Position numbers and translations under genes: made by a program
The notes under the pieces: model-generated
What the model saw: only the letters and a program-made list of their open reading frames with translations
The model's database searches: none
Told to the model about the DNA's origin: nothing
In this document: piece after piece, positions 12,061-24,400 of the stretch
Layout of the letters: every line of letters starts with the position of its first letter
Numbering within the stretch: the first letter of the stretch is position 1
Source of the DNA: Apteryx mantelli
Lineage: Eukaryota; Chordata; Aves; Apterygiformes; Apterygidae
Direction: 5' to 3'
Assembly (NCBI RefSeq): GCF_036417845.1
Contig: NC_090011.1
Span: forward strand, 434,001 to 498,000
Length of the DNA stretch: 64,000 bases

Positions 12061-13767
12061 CTTGCTGCTGAGAAACCACCTTTGAAGGCAGTGTGTCTCT
12101 GTTGCCACTGTCTCTACAGGTTCATATTCCGCTGTCTCCAAATCTCCCATCTCCTGTGATGCCATATGTCTGATCTTCATTTGTCTGTATCCCATGTGCT
12201 CATATTCCCCTGTCCTTGTATCCCCCTTCCTCATGCCTCCGGCTTTTTGATTCTTTCAGTTTCTTTCAGGAGACAGAAGAACCCCAGGGGAGCACCAGTG
12301 ATACTGGAGTCCTGCCCCCTTGAGTGACTGTTAGTATGTCAGGATGTCTGGGTGTTCCCTCGCCAACATTAGGGAAGGCACCAGGTTCCTCCCAGATGTG
12401 GAGTGAGCTAGATGCAGGTACGATTGGAGTAACCATGGGCTTATAGTTTATTGTGCTGCTCAAGCCTTGGTGATCAGGTGCAGGGCTACTTGACTGGGAC
12501 CACCAGACAGCCCCAGGCAGAGAATCTGCTTTCCCTATATTCCATTTTTCCCCATTTTCCCTTCCCAAATCTTTATCCTTTACCACCCTCTTCCCCCCTG
12601 CCATAGTAAACAGCCCATCCCGGTTAGCCCATTCCTCACTGGTCCTGACTTTGGTAACTTCATGCCCTTATTTATTATTTGTGATATGGCTGCCCTGCTG
12701 ATTTCCACCCGGGTCAGCAGTGGTAGTAAGTCAGCCTCACCAAACCTGTTCTTTGCCATTGTGCAGAACAAGCTGTGCATTCATTCTCTTGTCCAAGCTG
12801 CCTTTAGAGGACCTTGAGCTATGTGCTGCAGCATGAGATCTATCCCTGGAATCCTCTGAGCCCAGGGACTTCAGGGCAGTGAAGCCTGACTCCCTCCCGC
12901 ATACTCCATGGCATCTTTGCCTTTTCCAGCCCAGCTGCAGCTCAGCTGGGCAGTCTTCAGCTGTGGTCTGCAGCTGCTGAGCAGCACAGACAAAAAACAT
13001 CTGCACCTAATAAAGGTCCCACTGCAGGTTTCTTCATGTGTCCAAGAGGTATGGAGAGGGTTAACTTTTTAACTTTCAGTCCTTCAGCTCACATTAGAGC
13101 AGGTTAGTGGTGTCCCTTCCCATGTCTGCAAGAAACATTAAAAACTAAAAAAAGCCCTAAGAACTGTAGGTATTGAGGCAACACAAAAACAAACCTGACA
13201 GTAATGGCAGTTTACAGGGTCCAGATGGAGCAGAGATCTAGGAAGAACAAAGACTGGCAAGTCATGAATAAAAGGTATGCTCTCCTGGCCTGTGAACTCA
13301 CCAAGCTTTGTCTGAAGGTTGCAGGATGAGGTTTTCAAAGCCCCAGAGCCTCAGCAGGGGTGCATGAGAGCCTTGCTGAGCTCAGGCCTGAAGGGCAGGG
13401 CTGAGCTCTGGAGCACACTGGTAGTGCGCTGAGCTCTTGTTGTATTAGCACATTTCTCACATTCATCAACAACTGCACTCCTGTGCCTGGCTTCTCTCCA
13501 CTAATACTACGTTTTAAAACCTCAGTCTTTCAAGTCTTTTCCATTCCCATTCAACACTTAGAAAAGCCCTCAACTAACAGAGAATTCACCTGCAAAGATT
13601 TCCATTCAAAACAAGGCCAGGGCATGAGTGCCAACACTCCCATGCCTGAGCTCTCTGGAAAACAGTAGCAGCAATCCAGATAGAGATATTATTTTATTAT
13701 GACCCTGCAAATAAGTGTGGGGTAGCATATGGGGTTTTATCAGCTCTTCTTTTCATTGTTCCTGCAG
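12061..13767. other. Spacer, middle part: nothing recognised
   Basis: Low-scoring short frames on both strands. Repeated wording around 12020-12240 (cctgctgatat, tttctttcagg) may be a further degenerate CR1 5' portion. No coding signal found. Confidence 0.35.
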
Positions 13768-13838
13768 AGAAATACATTGAAAGGCATAGGATGGTCATGC
13801 CAGCTGTGAAACCAGGAATGGGTCTTCATTTTGCATTT
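13768..13838 (+). other. Orphan exon-like element in the palindrome spacer
   Basis: A strong acceptor (tttcattgttcctgcag) and a good donor (TTT|GTAAGC) flank 71 bases, open in the frame that completes a split codon (KYIERHRMVMPAVKPGMGLH...). It starts as a phase 1 and ends as a phase 0 exon. It does not fit directly after the 7309-7500 exon of copy A, which ends in phase 0. I do not recognise the peptide. Confidence 0.35.
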
Positions 13839-14039
13839 GTAAGCGGATTTTAGTATTAGAAAGACACCCCCTGGCCTGTTGCTATCAACTCACTGCTGTA
13901 AAGGAAGCAAAGACCTCCATTTGGACCTGGAGTTGTGGCCAGGCTTTATCTCCGGTTTGTCTTTATCTCTGGGTTGTCTGGCTCTTTCTTTTTGTAGCCT
14001 CATCCCAGCTCTCTCTGATTTTCTCTCCTGAATTTGAGA

Positions 14040-17000
14040 CTATGCCGGTGTCCTAATGTAGTCTGCAAGACTGGGAATCTTATTCTTAGTGATGTAGGAT
14101 TTCTGCAAAGAAAAAGATGCCCTTCTCAAACAACGCTGCAAATATATGGGGCTGTTTCCCTAACACAGAAACCACAGAGTACGTCTGGCAGGGACACTTA
14201 ATGGGGGAAAGAGAACCAGAAGTATCACCTCAATATGCCCTCAGGGTGAGGGCAAAGTCTGACCAGGGTTTCACTAAGTGGGAAACCTCTACCTCAGAAT
14301 GAGGTAGAATAATCATCAGTGAAGCTGCATCAGTGAGGGCAGGTGATTGTCATTTGCTGAGCAGGATCTATTAAATGAATCCTGCTGTAGAGGTTCAGCA
14401 GGTCAGACCAAATGATCCTCCTGACCCATTCTGAGCTCAGGTTTTGCTCTGGGCATCTGTGCTCCCTGTCCCACTTGCTGCTTCCCCCACAGTGGACAGC
14501 CTAGCAATGGCAAATGAATAACACTGTGTCTTCTCTTGGCCAGAACTGAGAAACTGTTCCTGCGGTTCCTTGGTCTGGTCTAGACCCTTCTGGAAAGAAA
14601 CGTCAGCCAGAGCTTTGACAAAGAAGTTCCCAGGGTGGAAATTACTTTTTCTTTTTAAAACACAGTCTTACCAAACGTTCTCTCCTCTCTTCAATAGCCT
14701 TTCTCTTCATCTCAGCAGTCCCCATATTAAAGGCAAAATCTTTTTGTTGATACAAATTTTTTACCAAAGGTTTCACCTATTATGCAAGGAAAAGAACTGT
14801 AGTGCGTATTGGCTTGCAGTGTGAACAGTGGGAATAGCCCTCAACAGCCTTGAAGATATCTAGTGATTGTACTGCCATGCTCAGGACGCTCAGCCCTAAA
14901 CTCTTCCTTTCCAACAAAGGGAACATGAAACACTTCATCTCCTGACCACTGAAGCCAATGGAAAGAATTCTTCATGCCAGTGTGCTTGGGAGTAGGTCCA
15001 AATACTTCAGTTAAGAAGCTGGATTTGCCAAAATATGTTTTCCTATGAACACTGCTCTTACTGATCATGCTAATATAGAGACAGTAAAGAAAAGCTGCTC
15101 CAGGAGCCCTCCCCCTCCAGGCTGTTGGGTGGAGCTGGCTCAAGCCATTTGACCAGGAGAGCTCCTGCTCAAGCTCCACTGCAGCTGCATAGGCAAAGGA
15201 GGCCTCATTTCAAGGAACGGACCGCGCATTTATGCCCTCACTGTGGTAGGCTGCTGCCTTTGTCCCTCAGTTTCCCCTGGCAATTTCTCCCCCATAGCAA
15301 TGAGCCGTCAAGAATGAAAACAACAGCTACCTGCCCCACTTTCTGTAGGTAGCAATACTGCTGTGGCCTGGAAACCATCACAACTCGGCTCCCCGCAGTG
15401 AGAACAATGCTACTGTTCCGGATGTTTTAAAGTGCCTCAGTACCTGGGCCCTCCACATCTCATCCCTTTCTCTCCTAGCTCGCTGTTCTGCCAGTTCTGG
15501 CAATTTAACCCTTCCTCTTTTTCTCTTCTCTTCTTTCTCCTTCTCATTAGTCATGGATGCCTGAAGTTTCTGTAGGTCTCTCATCCTAAACATGGGGTAT
15601 GTTTCCTATAGGACCACAGAAATGCAATAGCAGCAGTTAGTCTCACTTGCTTTATTATTATTTTCTTTTAATAATGTTCCTCACCCTCTCTTCTCCCCCT
15701 TGTCTGGAGGGTTTCTGTCAGCGCTGTTTTGTTCCTAAGTTCTTATGGATGCAAACAGAAAGCCCTTCTGTTATGGCCAATGAACTAACTCATCAATGAG
15801 CTAAGGAGAAAACGGCTATCCTTCATAAAAAAACTAAAGGTACCTTTCTGAGATAATGTACAAAAAAAGTTTTTGTGTGTTTCATGAAAATATTGATCTG
15901 AACAAGTGATTGTGAAGATACAAAGAAACTTACATTTTTTAAATAGCTGAAACAGACAATTTAATATCAAAATGAGTAAAGAATAAGGGATCTTTTCAGA
16001 ATCAATATCCATACATTCTTCAGGTACATATTTTTCATACAATATCTCTATGTGATTTTCTACAATTAAAAATGACACAATAATTCAATTTATATCCGGT
16101 ACCTGTCCTGCCCTTCTATGATCTTCAGAAACAGGGAATGGCATTTGGAGCCTCCCAAAAGGCGTTTCTTTGTGTTCCCTTCCTTCTATGCCTGGACATC
16201 GTGGGAGCTCTCTAAAAATACACACCAGGATGAGCTGGTATGAGTGCAGAAGGAGCTTCTTCTCCAGCCTGTGCTCAAAAGGGGTGTGCTTGCTTTTGCA
16301 GCAGCAGGTGCTTCCGCAGGAGAATGAGGTCTCTTCACCTGCTTGTCTTCCCATCAACAGAGACAGGGATAACACCACGCTCTAGCACTCAGATGTGGCA
16401 CCAGGACACAATATTGAGAGCTCAGGACACCCAGCAGGAACTGTGTCAGGTGCACGGACAAGCGCCTGGAGACACCACTATCTCCCTCCTGGCTGATACA
16501 TTGACTACTGTGAAGCAGTCCCAAGTGCTGTGTATTTGGCGATGGAAAATGGATTGTTAGTGGGGAGCAGTGTCAAGCACAGAAAGCGGTCTAGTGAGAA
16601 GAACAATCCCGCCACTCTAGCTACCTCAGGCCCTTCTTCTGTGCTGGCCACAATCACAGGCTGTAGTATAAAAGAAGAGGCTCCCAGGGAACTAAATAAA
16701 ATGTGAACAAACAGCTGCTCGGCCTCCTCGGGACAGGGTGATCCGCATTTCACTTTCCCCATAAAGCAGCATCCTCCCCAGTGAAGCAAAGAGCTCCTAT
16801 GTGGTTAACCAGCTCTCAGGCAGCTCCTCCAGGAACAAGCCTGGGGCTTGAACACAGCTCCGGCATGCCCTTGCACTCTCTGGAAGCTCCTAGAGAGCAT
16901 CTGAACCCTTCCTCTCTCTCACAGAGTGTTCACAGACCCTGAACACTGCTCTCGCCAAACACAGACCAGGCTCCCTGAAATCTAAAGGAAATGAGAGCAG

Positions 17001-20000
17001 GACTCTCAGCTTCTGGGATAATGACCAGCATTTAGTTACCAGTTAGCAGCTTGGACTAGAGACCTCCTGAGGACCCTTCCAACCTAAGTTATTCTACGAT
17101 CCTATAAACATCTTACACAAGCACCAGAGCTTGGAGCCATACTAGTCTGTTCCGCTAAGTGTCTCACCTGGTGGGAGGCTCTTTTCCCTTGGTTTTCTCC
17201 TCTGCTTCTTCCTTCGTCCCAGCCCTGGCTAGTCTCTGAGGAGAAAGGCTCTCCCGCAAAATGCAGAACTTGTGAAGAAGATGCCCTGCAAGGATGACAT
17301 GAGAACACCTCTCAGAACAGGAGGTGCAGATCTGCTCTGCCATGATACAAGCTGTTTGAGGCATCGTTGTGATTCCCTGGGACACCTGTTTTCTGGGAGA
17401 TCTTCAGCCCTTCCTGACACCAGGTCCTGTGCAACCCTTACCGTCCACAGTGCTGCATTATTTCCTCTGGTGTGAGTTTTCTCCTGGTTCAGCTAGTCCG
17501 TCCTCTGAACAGCAGCTTTTGGGGGTGGAGTTAGATGTTGCTGCCCGACAAGTCTTTTGGGGGAAGAAATTCTTGGAGCTGTATCTATGTCTTTGTACCT
17601 AAATTTGCTCTCATGGCATATTCAACCCAAACCCATCATTTCTATGATGTTCACGAGGGATTAAGGAAGAAGAGCTGGACTTCCCAGCTTCAAAAGAGAA
17701 ACGAAGTCTTGGCACAGCTTGGCATCCTTTGTACACTTGTCCTCTACGTGATCTTTCTCACCAAATTACAACACACTGATTCCAAGAGACGTGTCAACAC
17801 CCCCATCTACCACAACTCCCGGCAGAGTTTGTTATTCCCAGTGCTCATGGACTTCCCCAAATTTTGACTCCCTTCTGCACAAACAGACTGCTGAAATGAA
17901 AGAGTTAAACTCCAGGGAAAAGAGTGCAGGGGCAAAACCTACCTCAGCACTATCAACCGCAGTTTGTGGTGCCGGGCTCTCCTGGGATCTTGTTCCAAAG
18001 TGAGTCCCTTGAGACTTTTGGTGATGGGCAGATAGAGTCATGGAAGGTGCATTCTACTATCCCACACATCCCATGGTAACCTGGGCTCTCAGCACCCACC
18101 AGTAACGAAAAAAAGGAAAGCGTTCAAACCTCTATCAGGAATCAGCACTTTCATTTCCTTTCTGGTTACTTTCAGTCTGTAGTTGTGGCTTCTTTTCTTC
18201 TTTGGGCTTCGCAAATTCTTCTGGGGGATATTTGTCAGCTGTTTTTTCATGTGCTGTCACAGCCTGGAGCCTGAAAAAAGAAGAAGGCACTAGTCTGCAG
18301 AAAGGCAACATCCTCTTTGTGGCCTACATTAGTATTGGGGTCGTTACAATATTTTAAAGTTATGTGAAAGTCCACAGTTTTCAAAAGCAGACAGCACTGC
18401 TAAACATGACCTGTGCAAATCCTCGCTTGGTCACACAAGGGCTGCAGAAGCAAATATGCTTACTGTGGAAACAAGTGGACACAGCGAGAATAGATCAGAG
18501 AAAAAGAGCTTCTTCTTTCCTTGATATAATTAAATTCTTCATCCATGTGCACTGCAACAATGACAGACACATCCGAGACGACTCCAGGGAAATGAGCTCA
18601 GTGCTTACAGAGGCTTTTCTACTGCTCAAAATTTAGCTGCCTCTCAGCAACCTTCTCACCAAGTGCTCTTGCTTTAGCTCTTGTTTTAGCTCCTTGTTGT
18701 AACAAGCTGCACAGCATATAAATTCTAATGGCTAATGACATTGCCAGCCTTTCTCAAAGGACAAGAATTAACAGATTCAGAGAGGAGACTGTTGTTTACT
18801 CATGAAAGTGTCAACGGAGGCAAACTCAAGGGTAGGCGCATTATGAGCCTGGCTTTCTGGCTGGTGATTTCAGTCAGATTGCTTGCTTTGGCTGCTCCAG
18901 AACTGCAAGCAAATGCTTCCGAGGTGGTTTTCTCCCCAAAGTCTTTCATAAGAGCCAAGTGGCTTCATCTGCAGTGTGGAGGAACCCAGCAAGCGGCCCT
19001 TTCTTTTCTTTCAGGTCAGGAGGAGAACTAGACTGACACCAAGCCAGTGACACGTCCCCACTCCTGCCACTGCTTTGGCCTTCTTCCTGTCTATGGCAAG
19101 GTCCTTCCAGGGCTATCCCTTGCACAGCAAAAGGATTACTGTATACCCCTACAGAGTTTGCATTGCTGCGGATTGTGTGTAGTCCAAGCGGCTTGGCGGG
19201 TCATAGCAGGCCACGAGGGCTCAGTTCCGTATTCCTTTGATGGGATTTCAGAACAGCTCTCAAGTAGCCCTGGAAAAATAATATGCTTACAGTAAGAAGA
19301 GCATCTACTAGCTTTCCAGACTTATTAAGAGATTCAAGAAATGTTTTGTAAAATTTCATTGTCACTTCTTTCCCTCGTATGTCAAGAATGCTGACGTACT
19401 TAAAAATAAAGATGGCATCAAGTCTGCTCTCTAGGGTGCTGGAGAAAACCTTCAGGGTCTCCTGTATGCACATTTGTACCAACTTCCGAGGAATGTTCAT
19501 GTCCATGGATATTTGAGCATAGTTTAATGGAGCAATTTGTGTAATACCTAGAAAACAACATTTATGGAACAAAGTAATTCACACAACAGTTGAGCAGACT
19601 CTAATAAAGGGCCAGCAGCTTCCAGGCAATGTTCTGTATAGAGCTGTGTTGCCTAACCCCTCAGTACAGCTCCTTAAAGGAACTGGTTTCTCCTCAAGTT
19701 CAAAGCACTCTATTAACTGATGTGCCAAGTGCACAGCAATGATTTCTTCAAATAGAGATAGGAAGAAAGACTATCAGCAATCTGGTATGGTTACAGTGAT
19801 GGCAGTAATGGCCAGAAATTACAGTAAATCTGTCCATCAATTTATTTTTGTACCTGCTATCATTTCCATCTCTGGTTCAAGACTCTCTGTAGCTGACTTT
19901 GACCCACTTCTCTAGATAAAGGCAGCTATAAGGGCCAGCATGAATGCAGGTATTTTCCTTTACACAGTCTGGTGCTATGTAAGTAAATGGCATTAGCTTC

Positions 20001-21482
20001 ATCTAAATGTCATTGCAATAAAAAGCTCTAGTAAATTGGCATCAGCCAGCACTGAATAAATGAGACCAGCATGAAACCAGTTGTAAAGCAGGTCACCAAG
20101 AGAGACTAACTTTGGGCAGCATTAATAAAAACTAGTCCAAATGAAAAGGTCCCTTTGGGGTTGTTTGTCTGTCAAACTGAGGTTGTTTTATTGCATGTAC
20201 ATGCAAGGCGAAATAAAGATTTTAATTGGTCTTCTTACCAGGAACTTTCACTTTTGCATATTTGAGCCCATGGACACATGCAACATTCTTGCACAGCTTG
20301 AAAACAGCTCTGTGAACAATCACAGACTCATCTTTTCCAGTGTATAGTTTTCCTTTAAAAGGAAAGAAAGTCCCCAATCCACTTATTCTAACACCCTGAA
20401 AATAGAAAAAGATAGAAGGATTATTAATAAGCATTTCTTAGCTGGAAAACCTGAGCGAGGTTTTGTCAGAACACGGGGATGGTACTTTGTGCCCTGCCCA
20501 CTTTATGGGGCACTTAGGAATGCTCAGAAGACCCACATATTCTGGACATTTTATCTTCCTTTCCTTTACTCTCTAAGAAAATATTTGGTGAAGTAAAACA
20601 GCAGATGAATCTATCCCACCCCTCAGCTAGATAACATCCAAAGTGTGTGGAACAAGTGGAATAAACCCAGGAAATGTCTTGGACTGTCTGTTGGCTTGCT
20701 CCACTCTGGGAGTGAGTAACAGAGAAGCCCCAGCAAGTGCTGAATACTTTTGCATGCTGGAGCTGGAGTTTACTATTTCTCTAAATTTATAGAGAAGCTG
20801 GTCTGTGGCACATTTGTAAATCACTGTGGACTTCTGGGATGATTTTCTTCTGTTTTAAAAGAAAGGGAAGGATAAGTGCACTTGATGACAAAGGGGTATC
20901 AGGATTACTGAAGCCATACTGGGGCAAAGAGAGGGAGAGGATGCCATCTCACCTTGTTCAGTGCCAGCTGCTGTCTAATGTACTGAAAAACTGCATCCCA
21001 AATATAAGTGATCTCTAGAAAGTGAGGGGAAGAGATGTCAAGCTCAACTTCAGCAGGCTTCCAACCATTTTGCTATACAGTCATCCACTACACTCCCACT
21101 GGAGCTGCTCCAGCTCTTGCACTCAGCTGGGAGCTCAGGTTGGGCAACCCCACTGTAAGGAAAGCATTAACCCACCTGCCAGGGACTTCTGGGTGCCCCA
21201 AGAAGGCAGAGATAGGAGCAGGACCCAGGAGCCCTGGCTGCCAGATTTACACTGTAGCTTTTGAGACAGTCAGCCTGGGCTCTCATTGCAACCACCAGCC
21301 CTGTCCAGCCATCCCCCAAGGACCCCCGGGTTTCCATGGCTATTTCTGTCATCAACATTCTCTGCAACAACACTCATGAAATAGCTCCTGAAGGCCTTAC
21401 CGAAGGAAATGAGATTTTTGAGACCTGGATACATGTCTTTGTCATGCCTCTTGAGGTCAGTGTGCTGGACTTCCGTCTTCAT
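14040..21482 (-). CDS. CCDC81-like HU-domain gene, copy B (complete 5' end)
   Basis: Inverted paralogue of copy A. Exons on the minus strand: 21482-21401 (ATG; MKTEVQHTDLKRHDKDM...), 21014-20953 (ITYIWDAVFQYIRQQLALNK, first HU helices), 20395-20239 (GVRISGLGTF, HU1 arm), 19547-19291 (HU2), then 18271-18247, where the same in-frame TGA as copy A ends the protein. These five join in clean phase (82+62+157+257+24 nt), predicting a 193-residue protein made of two HU domains only. The order agrees with human CCDC81, whose HU1 contains a comparable IWDHVS...GVQIPGLGTF stretch. Downstream coil exons lie at 15605-15444 and 14776-14672. The last exon (14102-14040) diverges from copy A and reaches TAG after 20 codons, with a one-base shift restoring partial similarity. 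The 5' part looks functional; the 3' part is decaying or untranslated. Confidence 0.72.
14124..19226 (-). repeat. Near-identical inverted repeat, arm B
   Basis: Mirror of 2185-7287. Its edges fall inside introns: one between the HU2 exon and the exon with the shared stop, the other about 20 bp before the final exon. The homogenised tract therefore carries the middle of the gene while the HU exons and the last exon stay diverged between copies. Confidence 0.93.
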
Positions 21483-24400
21483 TTCCCCTGCTCTTGGTTA
21501 GCACTGGGACTAGAGGGTGGAAAGTGTCTTTTTCCCAATTAAGAAATTCCTCTCCAGCCTCTTCCTCCTCCTGGCTGCACTTGCCCAGGTTCCGGTACTG
21601 TCCCACCACCTCCCTTCACCTCCTTCCTCTCACTGCAGAGCAGCTCCTAAAGAGAAAAGGGGAGGCAAGAACAGCAGGTAGCACCTAGGATTAGCCTTGC
21701 AGAGAAGTGTGGGGAGAACCCGGGGTGATGTGGGGAGAGGGAATTGCCATTGTGATGTGGGAGAGTCCTGTTGTGACCTTAGCGTGTGTCACAGAGGGGT
21801 GCAGGGCCCCACCTCATCCATCCCACCCCGGCCAGGTTTGCCACAAAATGGGCAGGGGGGCTGCAAGGGAGCATCATAGGGAGTTGCCCCCACCACACTG
21901 CTCACTTCCCAGGGAGAGATTTTCCTCTTACCCTGAAAACCTTTGCCCGATTCCACCACAGTTCCTGCCAAAGGATTTAAGGCAAATCCATGACAGATGT
22001 CTGCAAATGATACCACAGCCTGTAAAAACTCTGATATAGGATATCAGAAAATTCACTTTTTTTTTACCTTCTGCACTGAAACATTTCTGCTTGAGAGAAC
22101 ACTTGCTGGAATGCTGTGTTTTTGTTTTTTGTTGTTTTTTTTTAAGATACCATCAAAGCCACAGCCTACATCATGTAGAATGAAACAGAACAAAGTGTAT
22201 GCAGAGGTTATTATTAGAAAGTGAGCACCAATTTTTATGATGAGTCACTTGTTTTCTAGAGGATATGACTCTCTTGCAAGCCCACAACACTCCCAGCACC
22301 ATCAGGCCTCATGGCTTCCTGTGAGAGACCTTTAAAGCCTGACAAAACAGTGATGGAGATCTGAGCCATGCACATCAATAGTGCAAGCACATAACATATC
22401 TGGTGACTTGCAGCCCTTTCCAAGGAAACACAGCCATGAAACAGAGGAATCAATCCAGTTCAAACTAGGAAAAAGCTTGGTAAGTGCTGATTACTTATTA
22501 AGATCTTGCATGGAGGTAGAGACAAGACAATTGTACCTGGTGGGCAATGCAGCTCTGTGATTACTGACCTTTGCAATTCTTTGCCCCTTTACTATACAAA
22601 ATGACTAGAAGAGGAAGAGGTGTTAAGCAAAAATGTAGATCCTTCTTTGAGCATATCTAGGCAAATCATATTCTTTGGAGGAATCTATATAAAACAGAAG
22701 CAAAACCTCCCTTTAAAAAACAGGCTGAACAGACAGTGCCTTTATCCAATTTCCCCCTTGAGTGATTAAAAAAAAAATCCATTCCTGATTTTCATTGAGA
22801 ATATGGAGGTACTTCACTTTAAACTCAGAATAGACCCTCACCCCCAGGGGCGGATGGAGGTCTACCTGTGCACTGTGGTGATGTGATCTCCTTGGAGGAG
22901 CCCACATTTTCAGGCAGGCTTAGACCACCCTAAGCACAAACAGCAGAAGGATCCAGGAAAGGCAGTGGAAGGTGCTTCCCATTGGCTCCTCATCAGCCTT
23001 ATAGCAGCAACAACTAATCCCACTGAGAAATATCCTTTGGAGGCTTGTGTCCATGGCCTGGAGAGGCTGAAGCAGTGTCCTCCTTGAGTAAGCAAAGCCA
23101 CAGCTAAACCATGATGTTCTCCACCTCCACCCCTCCTGCTGCACCTGGGCTGCCCTGCAAAAGTCCTGTAAAGTCCATAGAGATATTTTATAATCCTGTG
23201 TTATCTCATTTCTTCCAAAAAGCACTCTGCTCTTTTCTTGGTGCCTCCAGAGCTACTCTGTGTCCTCTGGGGTTCTCATGGCACCTCAGGGGCTGTTTCA
23301 GCATCTTAAACACTGTCAGGATCTCCCCAACTTTCCTAGGCTCTCTGTTTCTGAGGGGTTTGGGGGAAGTTTCCAGGACTTCAGTTGTTTCTCTCTAGAT
23401 TGTGAGCAGTCCTTAGGGCTTTTCCCAGTGTCTCTGTGACGGGAGTCGGGAAAGTGGACCATGTCACTAAGCCAGCAGTGTCTGCTAGTTTGCAAGGAGC
23501 CTAGACCGAAGGCTTGGGATCAAACTGCTGCTCTACCTCGATGGATGCTAAGAAATGGTAACGCCAACAGACCTGGTCTGTCAGTCAGGCATTTAAGCAG
23601 CATTGTGTCCAGATTTCTGCAGTCTGTTCTCATTGCAAACTGTTCATCTTCATCTGCCTCTCACAGGCCCAGGTAAAATGTGAAGTGCTGCATCACTTTC
23701 AGACCAGGGCAGGTCATGCAAATTTTTTACCCTTTCAGTGAAGTCACTGAAGCACTGTTTCTGTCATCCTCATCATTGACATCTTCATCCTCACCACCTG
23801 CTGCATTGGAGAGAACGCACAAACAAGGCTGCTTGCCTGACACCTGTCCCTGCTCTTCCCAGCCAGTCATTGGGGAGAGTTTTTTGCCTTTCCCTTTTCT
23901 CTCTCCTTTGTTTTCTTTTTTTTTTTCCTCCTCAAGTAACTTTCAACATCAGAGTTGACGTATGCACTATCGACCCTGTTAATTTTTATTAGCGTGTAAG
24001 GCTGTCTTGGTATCCTTTGTGCAATGCATATGAAGTTAGGCATGGAAAAGGCACCCCTGGTGACTTCTGTGAGAGAGACAAACTGTGAGGCAGCTTGCCT
24101 CCAGCTGTCTGTCTTCAAGCCGTCATTGCTTCTCATGAACCACTGCCAAGAGTGCCTGTAGGGAAAACATTTCTGTAACAACTCTTGCAGCCACCATGTC
24201 CCCTGCAATTGTATCCCTGCTGTTCTTCTCCCAGCCAGAGGTTCATTCAAGTTCATCCTAAAAGAGGAATTAGGAATAATCTTGTGCCTTATGTGAATAG
24301 GAGAATTGCAGCAGGATGTGCCACAATCTGCAACAGCACAGTGTAAATCAAGACCTACACATGAAAACCGTGACATCACATCAGTGGAAAGCCAGTGTAA

